Assembly (NCBI GenBank): GCA_943787465.1
Contig: CALSMN010000004.1
Span: 297,662-361,661, forward strand
DNA length: 64,000 bases
From: an uncultured Bacteroidia bacterium
GTDB lineage: Bacteria; Bacteroidota; Bacteroidia; NS11-12g; UBA9320
Reading direction: 5' to 3'
Part shown: in pieces, positions 27,505 through 36,452 of the stretch
Layout: the number at the start of each line of letters is the position of its first letter
Numbering within the stretch: position 1 is the first letter of the stretch
Program-made: the position numbers and the translations under genes
The notes under the pieces: model-generated
The model's input: only the letters and a program-made list of their open reading frames with translations
What the model was told of the DNA's origin: nothing
The model's database searches: none

Positions 27505-28662
27505 TTACACCAATTCCATCAGTTCCGCCACACTAACTACTTGCACATCTTCGGTAAGCGGATAGCCGCGAAAAACGGGTGCTACAATGTAGTTTTTGGG
27601 TGTACCCAAATCTTGTTTTGCCGTGGTGAACGACTTAGTTGTACTTGGCGTGTTACTCAACTTTACTTCTATGCTAATAGCCGGTTTTCCACCTTCGGTT
27701 ATTACAAAATCCATTTCTGTGCCATCCGCAGTTCTGTAAAAGTAAATTTGGCTAGCATCTACTTTGGTAAGTAATTGATTAAGCACAAAGTTTTCGAATG
27801 ATGCACCCACAATTGGATGTCCAAGTAGCTTGTCATAGGAATTTATATCGAGTAGTGAATGCAATATTCCAGTGTCTAAAACATACACAATAGACGATTT
27901 TACCAATCGTTTTTTACCGTTGGTATGATAGGGTTTTACCAAGTGAATGAGAAATGCGGCTTCCATAAAATCGAGGTAATGCCGCACCGTAGGTGCTGAC
28001 AAACCAATGGATTTTGCAATGGTGGAAATATTGAGTAATTGCCCGTTTTGGTAGGCTATAATTTCCCAAAGCCGTCGAAGAGTTACGGGATTGGCATTAA
28101 GCCCGAGCATAGGTAAATCTCGCTCCAAATAGCTGCGAACAAAACCACTACGCCAAAGCAGAGCCTGCTCATCGTCACTGGCCAGAAACGAATTGGGAAA
28201 ACCTCCTCTAAACCATAATTTATCCTGCAAATCAACACCTACTTCCTGCAAACTAAACGGATACATCTGGTGATAAGCTACTCTGCCCGCTAAGCTTTCC
28301 GAGCTGTCGCGTATGAGCTCTGGTGATGCCGAACCCAATAAGATAAACCGAGCAGCAACACGGTGTTGGTCTATCAGCGAACGAAGAATGGGAAACAACG
28401 CTTTTTCACGTTGTACTTCGTCTAGTATCACGCATTTATCTTGATGTTGTTTTAGGAATAGTTCTGGGTTTTGCAACTGAGCACGATCCGATGGGAGTTC
28501 TAAATCCAGGTATATAGCTTCTTTTCCCAGTTGACCAATGAGCTCTTTAGCCAAGGTAGTTTTACCAATTTGGCGAGCACCCACGAGTACCACGGCAGGA
28601 AATTGCACGAGCAATTTTTTAACTGTAATTAGCGAATTTCGTGTGATTGCATCATCCAACAT
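27505..28662 (-). CDS. AAA ATPase with DUF4143 domain
   Basis: 385 residues. Walker A GARQIGKTT at 28-36, Walker B VILDEVQ at 78-84, an AAA_14 domain to about 180, then a winged-helix-like part (ISTIAKSIGLSAPTVRHYLD) and a C-terminal DUF4143 region with a PD-(D/E)xK-like core (GTEMDFVITEGGKPAISIEVKL). This family is common and often patchily distributed; roles in mobile elements or defence have been proposed but none is established. The G+C content looks higher than in the neighbours, which is consistent with lateral transfer. The start codon sits in a motif that is repeated in a palindrome upstream. Confidence 0.85.
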   Translation of the reverse strand: MLDDAITRNSLITVKKLLVQFPAVVLVGARQIGKTTLAKELIGQLGKEAIYLDLELPSDRAQLQNPELFLKQHQDKCVILDEVQREKALFPILRSLIDQHRVAARFILLGSASPELIRDSSESLAGRVAYHQMYPFSLQEVGVDLQDKLWFRGGFPNSFLASDDEQALLWRSGFVRSYLERDLPMLGLNANPVTLRRLWEIIAYQNGQLLNISTIAKSIGLSAPTVRHYLDFMEAAFLIHLVKPYHTNGKKRLVKSSIVYVLDTGILHSLLDINSYDKLLGHPIVGASFENFVLNQLLTKVDASQIYFYRTADGTEMDFVITEGGKPAISIEVKLSNTPSTTKSFTTAKQDLGTPKNYIVAPVFRGYPLTEDVQVVSVAELMELV

Positions 28663-28667
28663 CCCCG

Positions 28668-28675
28668 CAAATATA
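28668..28675 (-). promoter_or_regulatory. -7 element of the DUF4143 gene
   Basis: TATATTTG on the minus strand, then CGGGG and the ATG. It forms part of the motif ATATTTGCGGGGAT, whose core recurs in the palindrome at 28709-28755. Confidence 0.45.
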
Positions 28676-28708
28676 AAATTATATTTTTAATATGCGGTAA
28701 TATCTATG

Positions 28709-28755
28709 ATTATCCCCGTAAATCAAAACTAATACTTTTGATTTACGGGGATAAT
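28709..28755. repeat. Perfect 20-bp inverted repeat (operator or terminator)
   Basis: ATTATCCCCGTAAATCAAAA at 28709-28728 and its exact complement at 28736-28755 flank a 7-base loop. It lies 47 bases upstream of the DUF4143 ATG and beyond the acyl-CoA dehydrogenase gene. It could act as an operator or as a terminator; the repeat of its core at the DUF4143 start favours the operator reading. Confidence 0.7.
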
Positions 28756-28757
28756 TT

Positions 28758-28877
28758 CTAGTTGTTTAAGAAACTATTCCAACTTTTATAGTACACTCCT
28801 GCATCTGTACCTTCGACAACTTTGCCAGCAACAAAACTAATATCCTTAATAAACGCATGAAATTCTTCTACGCCACC
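28758..28877 (-). other. 39-codon open frame directly after the acyl-CoA dehydrogenase stop
   Basis: In the same frame as the upstream gene, after its TAG, 39 codons (GGVEEFHAFIKDISFVAGKV and onward, ending KSWNSFLNN) run to a TAG at 28758-28760. No start codon is present. It looks protein-like in composition and may be the tail of a lost gene. No family recognised. Confidence 0.3.
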
Positions 28878-30662
28878 CTAAAAACAATATTTCTTCTCCT
28901 CAATTAGCTTTTTGGCAATCTTCTTTTTAAGTGCTAGGGTATTGATAATTGGATATTTGGTAAAACGCTTTAGGCCCATGTGCATCATGATGAGCATATC
29001 ATCTTCCGCAAATTCAGCAAGCAAATGTTTCCCAGACAAATACATCTTTTCCAGTGCATCGTTAACATAGCACTGGGTCATAGCAATCTGATATTCTGAA
29101 TTTGAGGTCGATTTATCTACTAATTTTTTTGTGCGAAGTATTATACTTTCTGCCGTAAAAACATGAATAAGCATATCGGCTAGATTCATTAATATTTCTT
29201 GTTTTTTCTCCAATTCAAGCATATATTTTTTGGCAGCAGCTCCCGCCAACATAAGTATGGCCTTTTTAGCTTGATTAACTGATTTATGCTCTTGGTATAA
29301 AACAACCGAATCATCAGCATCCTCAAAATCTGGAATTTCCATCAATTCTTCTTGTATTTTCATGGCAGGTCCCATTAAGTCAATTTCACCTTTCATGGCT
29401 TTTTTAAGAATTTGACCAACCGAAAGCATCCGATTGATCTCATTGGTTCCTTCAAAAATGCGATTGATTCGAGCATCCCTATACATGCTTGCAACAGGAT
29501 AATCCTCAGAATATCCCGTACCTCCGAATATTTGAACAGCCTCATCAACTACATAATCTAATGATTCCGATCCTAAAACTTTTAGTAAGGCACACTCAAC
29601 ACTATAGGCTTCGGCTGCTAAAAGCTTGGCTTCTACCTTTGACTTTCCTTCAGACATCAAAGCTTCTATTTTATCTTGAATTAATCCTGAAACCCGATAG
29701 GTGGCACTTTCAGTTGCATAGGTATAAATGGCCATTTGAGCTATTTTTTGCTGGATAGCTCCAAAACTACTGATAGGTACGCCAAACTGTACCCGCTCAT
29801 TGGCGTAATGTGTTGCAATATCAATACTTTTTTTACATGCACCCATTACCATAGCACACAATTTAAATCTCCCAATATTGAGTACATTGAATGCTATTTT
29901 ATGCCCTTTTCCAACTTCACCCAGTAAATTTTCTTTGGGAACTTTTACATTCTCCAAGAACACTTGGCAGGTACTACTTCCTTTGATTCCTAATTTAACT
30001 TCCTCCTTTCCGATGGTTAATCCAGGCGTTCCTTTTTCAACAATAAATGCGGTGAACTTATCCCCATCTACTTGTGCGAAAACCGTAAAAATATCAGCAA
30101 AACCTCCGTTGGTAATCCACATTTTCCCACCGTTCAATACCCATTCGTCACCAGATAAAACTGCTTTCGTTTTGGCAGAAAGAGCATCACTACCACTATC
30201 GGGTTCTGTCAGACAATACGCTGCTTTTAGAGATCCGTTGCCTAAACCCGGAAGGTACTTTTTCTTTTGATCTTCTGTTCCATAATAGAGAAAAGGAAGC
30301 GTTCCTATTCCCGTATGTGCTGCTACAGCCACGCTAAAACTCTGACTTGTACCCAAATCCTCACTCAAGAAAGTTTCAGTGTTGAAATCAACAGCCATCC
30401 CTCCATATTCTTCAGGAAGTGCTGCAGAAAGCATTCCTAATTTTCCTGCCTCAACCATGAGTTGAGGAATTAAATCTGGGTTTTCAGATTGTTTATCGAT
30501 TTTTTCTCGAAGTGGATGAACTTGCCGATCTAAAAAATCCATCGTCATGGACCGAAACATGGCCTGTTCCTCATTAATTTCTTCAGGGATATACGTGTAT
30601 TTGGATTCCTGTTCTTTGATTAGGAATTCACCGCCTTGTAAGTTTTTGTTTATTGTAGTCAT
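28878..30662 (-). CDS. Acyl-CoA dehydrogenase
   Basis: 594 residues: an N-terminal helical domain, a middle beta-domain (AAYCLTEPDSGSDALS, WITNGGFADIFTVFA), a C-terminal helical domain with FGGTGYSEDYPVASMYRDA and IFEGTNEINRML, and an extra C-terminal helical extension (about 470-594) found in the long Bacteroidota enzymes. FAD-dependent first step of fatty-acid beta-oxidation. It is the last gene of a leftward operon after the thiolase, 36 bases downstream of it. Confidence 0.93.
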   Translation of the reverse strand: MTTINKNLQGGEFLIKEQESKYTYIPEEINEEQAMFRSMTMDFLDRQVHPLREKIDKQSENPDLIPQLMVEAGKLGMLSAALPEEYGGMAVDFNTETFLSEDLGTSQSFSVAVAAHTGIGTLPFLYYGTEDQKKKYLPGLGNGSLKAAYCLTEPDSGSDALSAKTKAVLSGDEWVLNGGKMWITNGGFADIFTVFAQVDGDKFTAFIVEKGTPGLTIGKEEVKLGIKGSSTCQVFLENVKVPKENLLGEVGKGHKIAFNVLNIGRFKLCAMVMGACKKSIDIATHYANERVQFGVPISSFGAIQQKIAQMAIYTYATESATYRVSGLIQDKIEALMSEGKSKVEAKLLAAEAYSVECALLKVLGSESLDYVVDEAVQIFGGTGYSEDYPVASMYRDARINRIFEGTNEINRMLSVGQILKKAMKGEIDLMGPAMKIQEELMEIPDFEDADDSVVLYQEHKSVNQAKKAILMLAGAAAKKYMLELEKKQEILMNLADMLIHVFTAESIILRTKKLVDKSTSNSEYQIAMTQCYVNDALEKMYLSGKHLLAEFAEDDMLIMMHMGLKRFTKYPIINTLALKKKIAKKLIEEKKYCF

Positions 30663-30698
30663 GCTATATGTTTTATCGTTTTTAATATCTAATTTCTA

Positions 30699-31880
30699 TT
30701 ACAATCGTTCCAAGATTGCTGCTATTCCTTGGCCTCCTCCTATACACGCTGTTACCATGCCATATTTTTGGTTTCTAATTTTCATCTCTTCCATAATTTG
30801 AATGGTTAACTTAGCTCCAGTACAGCCCAATGGATGGCCTAAACTAATAGCGCCTCCATTCACATTGACCAGATCTGGATTTATTTCTAACCCTCTCAAA
30901 ACCGCAAGACTTTGAGATGCAAATGCCTCATTCAATTCGATTTGATCGATATCATTTAATGTTAATTGTGCTTTTTCTAATGCCCTAGGAATGGCAACCA
31001 TTGGACCAATACCCATATACCTGGGGTGCACTCCAACCGAAACACAACTTAACAAACGCGCTTGAGGTTCTAGGTTGAGTTGTTTGACTAGTTTTTCACT
31101 CATAATGAGAACAAAAGCAGCCCCATCACTCGTTTGAGAGCTATTTCCTGCTGTCACTGTGCCGCCATTTTTAAAAGCTGGTTTTAACTTCCCCAATGCT
31201 TCTATGCTCGTATCTATTCTTGGTCCTTCATCAGTATTCACAGTATAGGATGATGTAACGCGTTTTTGGGTAGATGCATCAAAATCTACTTTTTCTACCT
31301 CGAAGGGCACAATTTGATTTTTGAATTTACCATTTTTTATGGCTTGTACTGCCTTTTGATGTGATTGATACGAGAATTCGTCTTGATCCTCTCTGGATAT
31401 TTTATATTTTACGGCAACTTCTTCGGCTGTGAGTCCCATGCCTAAAAAGTAATCTCCATGGTCTTTGGCTATGTGATAATTGGGGACGGTTTTATATCCT
31501 GCTGTTGGAACCAAGCTCATACTTTCTGTTCCACCAGCGATAATACAATCTGCTAAACCGGCCTTAATTTTAGCAACAGCCATGGATATGGTTTCAATTC
31601 CACTACCACAATATCTATTAACTGTTACTCCGGGAATTTCCATGGGTAAATTACTTCGCATAGCAATCCATCGGGCCATTTGCAATCCTTGCTCTGCTTC
31701 TGGTACAGCGTTACCCACAATTAAATCCTCTACTAATGCTGGATCAAAGCCGGGTGTATTTTCAATCAAATAGTCAATTACAGCTGCTCCAAAGTCTACA
31801 GGAGAAGTGAAACTAAATCCTCCTCGTTTCGCTTTAGTAACTGCCGTTCGGTATCCGTTTATGATATATGCTTCACTCAT
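30699..31880 (-). CDS. Acetyl-CoA C-acyltransferase (thiolase)
   Basis: 393 residues. Nucleophilic Cys91 in NRYCGSGIETIS; His in GGAISLGHPLGCTGAK; second catalytic Cys in TACIGGGQG near the end. The thiolytic step of beta-oxidation, cleaving 3-oxoacyl-CoA. Biosynthetic thiolases share these motifs, but the flanking dehydrogenase and hydratase genes argue for a degradative FadA-type role. Confidence 0.93.
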   Translation of the reverse strand: MSEAYIINGYRTAVTKAKRGGFSFTSPVDFGAAVIDYLIENTPGFDPALVEDLIVGNAVPEAEQGLQMARWIAMRSNLPMEIPGVTVNRYCGSGIETISMAVAKIKAGLADCIIAGGTESMSLVPTAGYKTVPNYHIAKDHGDYFLGMGLTAEEVAVKYKISREDQDEFSYQSHQKAVQAIKNGKFKNQIVPFEVEKVDFDASTQKRVTSSYTVNTDEGPRIDTSIEALGKLKPAFKNGGTVTAGNSSQTSDGAAFVLIMSEKLVKQLNLEPQARLLSCVSVGVHPRYMGIGPMVAIPRALEKAQLTLNDIDQIELNEAFASQSLAVLRGLEINPDLVNVNGGAISLGHPLGCTGAKLTIQIMEEMKIRNQKYGMVTACIGGGQGIAAILERL

Positions 31881-31948
31881 TTTTTTTATTTTTAGATTTT
31901 AAAAGTCAGACATTATCCCTTATTGGGTTGTTGTCCAAAATCCGTTGT

Positions 31949-34339
31949 TTAGTTTCTTAATGGTTTTCCTGTCTTTAAAATATGTTGTATTCGTTCTAGT
32001 GTCTTTCGTTCTCCTAAGAGACTTAAAAATGCTTCTCTTTCTAAGTTAAGCAGATATTGTTCTGTTACTTTAGTGGGTTGAGTCAGGTCACCTCCAGCCA
32101 TCACAAAGGCTAATTTTCGTGCAATCAATTGATCATGCTCACTGGCATAATTACTTATTCCAAAAGCCTCAATTCCCGAGTAGAAAGCCCCTAAGGCTGT
32201 TCTACCTAATACCAAAATATCATCTCGTTGAGGCTTTTGAACATATCCGTCATGTGCCAATTCCAAGACTTTACGTTTCGCTTCGGCAAGGAGTCTTTGT
32301 GCATTAACCACTACCTCGTCTTTATCTGCATGCATAACCCCAATATCAAAAGCTTCATGGGCCGATGTAGCTACTTTTGCAGTGGCAATGGTTGTAAATC
32401 TGTTTTGAAGCGTGGGCAATTGAGGATCAATATCTGAAAAACTATCACTGGTTCTTACCACAAATTCTTTCGTACCCCCACCGCCAGGTATGAGTCCAGC
32501 ACCAGCTTCCACTAATCCAATATAGGTTTCAGCTGCAGCAATCGCTGAATCGGCGTGTAATGTCATTTCACAACCTCCGCCCAGGGTTAATCCGTGAGGA
32601 GCCACAACCACAGGAATACTGCTGTATCTTAGACGCATAACGGTGTTTTGAAAATATTTAATGGCCATGTTTAGCTCATCAAACTCCTGCTCTATGGCCA
32701 ACATAAGCATCATCGCTAAGTTAGCTCCAGCTGAGAAGTTGGGTGCATCATTGCCAATTACCAAACCGTGCCAACCCTCCTGTTCTGCAATCGCTATGGA
32801 ACGATTAATGGCTGCTAGCGTTCCACTTCCAATTGCATTCATTTTTGAATGAAATTCTAAACACAAAACACCATCGCCAATATCATGAAGTGTAGCCTCC
32901 TTATTCGAATAAACTGGGGATTGTGTTCTAAAATTATCTAAAACAACTAATGATTCCGTACCGGGAATAATTTCATATGTTTCTGAAGAAACATTATAAA
33001 ATTTACGTTGGTTACCTTCTATTTTATAAAATCGGGTATAGCCTTTTTCTTGAAAATTTTTAACCCAGGTGGGTACTGGTAATTGCGCTTTTTCAATAGC
33101 CGCTAATACCGTTTGAAATCCCAGTAAATCCCAAGTTTCAAAAGGTCCAAATTCCCACCCAAATCCGGCTTTCAATGCATCATCAATTTGATAGATTTCA
33201 TCTGCTATTTCGGGAATTCTATTGGCAGCATATGCGGAAATCGAAACGGTGATGTCCTTAAAAAAGTGGGCTATTTTGTCATTCCCATCGTAAAGGGTTT
33301 GAATACTTTTAATGGTACTACTTCTTTTTTTAGCCTGGCCAATACTATCAAATCGAGACTTCGTCAATGGTTGATAGGTAAATGTAGCTAAATTCAACTG
33401 TTCAATAACTCGATTGCCTTCTTTGTCTTTTGATTTTTTATAAAATCCCTGACCAGTCTTATCCCCAAGCCAATTAGAGTCAAGCATTTTTTGTAAAAAA
33501 GGAGGAATTGCAAACCAATCTCGCATTGAATCTTCCACACAATACTGTTCTACACCAGAGGCCACTTTGACTAGCGTATCCAATCCCACAAGGTCCGAAG
33601 TTCGAAATGTAGCTGACTTGGGTCTCCCCGAAACGGGACCTGTAGCCAAATCTACTTCTTCTACCGTCAATCCATAATTCTGCATATGCCTAAAAATAGC
33701 CATGATGCTAAATACCCCAATTCTATTGGCGATAAAAGCAGGAGTATCCTTAGCCTTGACGGTAGTTTTTCCTAAATATAAATCGCCATAATTTAAAAAG
33801 AAATCAATCACTTCTGACTTCGTTTTAGAAGATGGAATAATTTCTAGAAGTTTAAGATAACGAGGAGGGTTAAAAAAGTGAGTGCCACAAAAATGGGCTG
33901 CAAAATCGTCACTTCTGCCTGCCAGCATCATTTCGATCGGGATACCAGAGGTATTTGAAGTAATTAAACTGCCTGGTTTTCGATAGGTTTCCACTTGGTC
34001 AAAAAGTGATTTTTTAATATCTAATCGTTCAACGACTACCTCAATGATCCAATCGCATGAACCAATACGATGAAGATCATCTTCTAAATTTCCTGTTTTT
34101 ATTCTGTTTGCAAAATTCTGGCTGTATATGGGGCTAGGATTGCTTTTTAAAGCTGATTTTAAAGCATTATTAACAAGCGTATCGCGTTCTCTTTTTTGCT
34201 GTTTGGTTGTTTCAGTTAAATCAGGGGTTACGATGTCTAAAAGTAAAACATCAAGCCCAATATTGGCAAAGTGACATGCTATTCTACTGCCCATAATGCC
34301 AGAACCCAAGACCGCTACTTTTTTTATTTTCCTAGTCAT
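31949..34339 (-). CDS. 3-hydroxyacyl-CoA dehydrogenase / enoyl-CoA hydratase fusion
   Basis: 796 residues in the FadN order: NAD-binding dehydrogenase first (GSGIMGSRIACHFANIG, from residue 12; HFFNPPRYLKLLEIIP), a second dehydrogenase C-domain (to about 440), then crotonase-type hydratase (about 480-700) with GLTLGGGCEMTLHADSAIAA and GAGLIPGGGGTKE. It performs hydration and oxidation in beta-oxidation. It starts 3 bases after the regulator gene and is followed by the thiolase. Confidence 0.92.
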   Translation of the reverse strand: MTRKIKKVAVLGSGIMGSRIACHFANIGLDVLLLDIVTPDLTETTKQQKRERDTLVNNALKSALKSNPSPIYSQNFANRIKTGNLEDDLHRIGSCDWIIEVVVERLDIKKSLFDQVETYRKPGSLITSNTSGIPIEMMLAGRSDDFAAHFCGTHFFNPPRYLKLLEIIPSSKTKSEVIDFFLNYGDLYLGKTTVKAKDTPAFIANRIGVFSIMAIFRHMQNYGLTVEEVDLATGPVSGRPKSATFRTSDLVGLDTLVKVASGVEQYCVEDSMRDWFAIPPFLQKMLDSNWLGDKTGQGFYKKSKDKEGNRVIEQLNLATFTYQPLTKSRFDSIGQAKKRSSTIKSIQTLYDGNDKIAHFFKDITVSISAYAANRIPEIADEIYQIDDALKAGFGWEFGPFETWDLLGFQTVLAAIEKAQLPVPTWVKNFQEKGYTRFYKIEGNQRKFYNVSSETYEIIPGTESLVVLDNFRTQSPVYSNKEATLHDIGDGVLCLEFHSKMNAIGSGTLAAINRSIAIAEQEGWHGLVIGNDAPNFSAGANLAMMLMLAIEQEFDELNMAIKYFQNTVMRLRYSSIPVVVAPHGLTLGGGCEMTLHADSAIAAAETYIGLVEAGAGLIPGGGGTKEFVVRTSDSFSDIDPQLPTLQNRFTTIATAKVATSAHEAFDIGVMHADKDEVVVNAQRLLAEAKRKVLELAHDGYVQKPQRDDILVLGRTALGAFYSGIEAFGISNYASEHDQLIARKLAFVMAGGDLTQPTKVTEQYLLNLEREAFLSLLGERKTLERIQHILKTGKPLRN

Positions 34340-34342
34340 ATT

Positions 34343-34927
34343 TTATGGTTTTAATTTCAATTTTTCTAATTCTTTGTACTCATTTAAAACGCGTGTACTG
34401 GTGCGTTTTAAATATCCTACATCACCCAATAATTTCATCATAATTACGGAACCTTCCAATTCGGCGACTACCCGTTCAGCTTGCATTAGAGCTTCTTCCC
34501 GGCCAAGTACATGCAGATATAAATCTTGTAACGAACCGATCCAATCTCTAAAAAATTCTTTAATTACAGCTAAAAATTCGGGATTTGTGTTCATCGTCTC
34601 CAAGCCTATATTTACAAAAAAATCTCCAGTCTCTTCAAAGGTAAAAATTTCTTCAGCTCTTACCGCTAATTCTCGCAATCGTTCATAGGGGGGCAGTTGC
34701 TCATCATAACTTTTAGCAAAAACTTTTGCTACATAATGTTCTTTCAATGCAATTAACACCTCCAGCATTAACGATTTCTTGCTGTCAAAATAATGATAGA
34801 TACTTCCTTTTAAAAGACCATTTGCTGCAGCTAGATCATTTACTGAAGTGCCGTGATAGCCTCTTGATTTAAAAACAGATAAGGAGTTTTTCAGCAAAGT
34901 TTTTCGGTCTAGTTTTGGTTTGGCCAT
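34343..34927 (-). CDS. TetR-family regulator, probably of the beta-oxidation operon
   Basis: I take the start at 34927 (MAKPKLDRKTLLKN), 195 residues; an upstream ATG would add 10 residues without family character and lies on the promoter. The helix-turn-helix is at about 29-52 (SVNDLAAANGLLKGSIYHYF). Ligand domain follows. As the first gene of an operon of fatty-acid degradation enzymes it is likely a repressor released by acyl-CoA, by analogy with FadR of Bacillus/Thermus; this is inference. A promoter with TTTG and TATATTTG lies directly upstream. Confidence 0.85.
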   Translation of the reverse strand: MAKPKLDRKTLLKNSLSVFKSRGYHGTSVNDLAAANGLLKGSIYHYFDSKKSLMLEVLIALKEHYVAKVFAKSYDEQLPPYERLRELAVRAEEIFTFEETGDFFVNIGLETMNTNPEFLAVIKEFFRDWIGSLQDLYLHVLGREEALMQAERVVAELEGSVIMMKLLGDVGYLKRTSTRVLNEYKELEKLKLKP

Positions 34928-34942
34928 AATGTGCGGTGTGTT

Positions 34943-34974
34943 CAAATATAATACCATTATTTTTATTAAACAAA
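34943..34974 (-). promoter_or_regulatory. Promoter of the beta-oxidation operon with possible operator
   Basis: On the minus strand TTTG (34971-34974), 20 bases, TATATTTG (34943-34950), which is a full Bacteroidetes promoter 15 bases before the regulator ATG. Overlapping the -33 box is ACCAACCGTTTGTTT, an imperfect palindrome of the kind used by TetR-family proteins; binding is a guess. Confidence 0.55.
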
Positions 34975-35057
34975 CGGTTGGTAGGTAATATTTGGTGCCG
35001 TCATATATGCTGTAAAATTCTAAATCAATCGAGCACCTTTTTCTACCAACAAAATCT

Positions 35058-35065
35058 TACTTTTG
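35058..35065 (+). promoter_or_regulatory. -7 element of metK
   Basis: TACTTTTG, 26 bases before the metK ATG. No SAM riboswitch fold was recognised in the 164 bases between the divergent starts. Confidence 0.4.
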
Positions 35066-35091
35066 CATAAAATTAAACAACTCCAAATATT

Positions 35092-36351
35092 ATGGCCTAT
35101 TTTTTTACGTCCGAATCTGTATCTGAAGGACATCCTGATAAAGTTGCTGATCAAATTTCTGATGCACTTATTGACCATTTTTTAGCTTTTGATTCTTCCA
35201 GCAAGGTAGCTTGTGAAACTTTGGTAACTACCGGTCAAGTAGTTTTAGCTGGAGAAGTTAAATCTACTACCTATTTGGATGTACAAAAAATAGCTCGTGA
35301 AACCATTAATAAAATTGGGTATACGAAAGGTGAATATATGTTTGATGGTAATTCATGCGGTGTTTTGAGTGCCATTCATGAACAATCCCCTGATATAAAC
35401 CAAGGTGTAGAACGAGCCAATTTGGAAGAGCAAGGCGCTGGTGATCAAGGTATGATGTTTGGATATGCAACGAACGAAACGGAAAGTTTCATGCCACTTC
35501 CACTGGAGTTAAGCCACCTTTTGCTTAAGGAGTTAGCTAACCTTCGCAGAGAAAATGACGCTATAACTTATTTAAGACCCGATAGTAAATCACAGGTAAC
35601 CATTAAATATGATGATAATAATAAACCCATTGCCATCGATGCTATAGTTATTTCAACACAGCACGACGATTTTGATTCTGAAGCAGCCATGCTTGCTAAA
35701 ATAAAATCCGATGTGATTCATATTTTAATACCGCGTGTTAAAAAATTATTGCCTGCCGAAACGCAAGCCTTGTTTACGGAAGATATTACTTATCACGTCA
35801 ACCCTACCGGTATTTTTGTAATTGGCGGACCTCATGGCGATACAGGCCTTACCGGACGTAAAATTATTGTAGACACCTACGGAGGAAAAGGGGCTCACGG
35901 TGGAGGGGCTTTTTCTGGTAAAGATCCGAGTAAAGTAGATCGAAGTGCCGCTTATGCAACCCGTCACGTAGCAAAAAATTTGGTGGCAGCGGGTATAGCA
36001 GATGAAGTTCTAGTACAAGTAGCATATGCCATCGGTGTTGCTCAACCCATGGGTTTGTATGTAAACACGTATGGCACTTCTAAAATAGATATGACCGATG
36101 GGGAAATTGCCGACTTACTCATGCAAATGCCTGAATTTGATATGCGTCCATATTTTATCGAAAAACGCTTTAATTTAAGAACACCTATATATAGTGAAAC
36201 CGCTGCTTATGGACACATGGGAAGAACTACAGAAATGGTAACTAAAACCTTTACCGATGGTGGTGGCAATACCATCTCTACGGATGTTAAACTATTTCCT
36301 TGGGAAGAATTAAATGGGGTAGATGCACTCAAAAAAGTATTTAACTTGTAA
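35092..36351 (+). CDS. metK: S-adenosylmethionine synthetase
   Basis: 419 residues. Makes SAM from methionine and ATP. Motifs: [13 protein letters not shown] (13-25), [27 protein letters not shown] and the P-loop-like [19 protein letters not shown]. Full length with no odd features. Divergent from the beta-oxidation regulator. Confidence 0.97.
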   Translation: MAYFFTSESVSEGHPDKVADQISDALIDHFLAFDSSSKVACETLVTTGQVVLAGEVKSTTYLDVQKIARETINKIGYTKGEYMFDGNSCGVLSAIHEQSPDINQGVERANLEEQGAGDQGMMFGYATNETESFMPLPLELSHLLLKELANLRRENDAITYLRPDSKSQVTIKYDDNNKPIAIDAIVISTQHDDFDSEAAMLAKIKSDVIHILIPRVKKLLPAETQALFTEDITYHVNPTGIFVIGGPHGDTGLTGRKIIVDTYGGKGAHGGGAFSGKDPSKVDRSAAYATRHVAKNLVAAGIADEVLVQVAYAIGVAQPMGLYVNTYGTSKIDMTDGEIADLLMQMPEFDMRPYFIEKRFNLRTPIYSETAAYGHMGRTTEMVTKTFTDGGGNTISTDVKLFPWEELNGVDALKKVFNL

Positions 36352-36425
36352 TAAGAAAATCAACTTTTCACTACAGATTGCAGTCTATATCCGATGAATG
36401 TTTAAACGGATTAGACAAATAACTA

Positions 36426-36433
36426 TAATTTTG
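36426..36433 (+). promoter_or_regulatory. -7 element of glmS
   Basis: TAATTTTG, 19 bases before the glmS ATG. Confidence 0.4.
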
Positions 36434-36452
36434 ACAGTAAACATTAAATAAA

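Noticed and set aside
34958..35091. SAM riboswitch before metK
   Set aside because: The short intergenic region shows a promoter-like box but no recognisable riboswitch stems.
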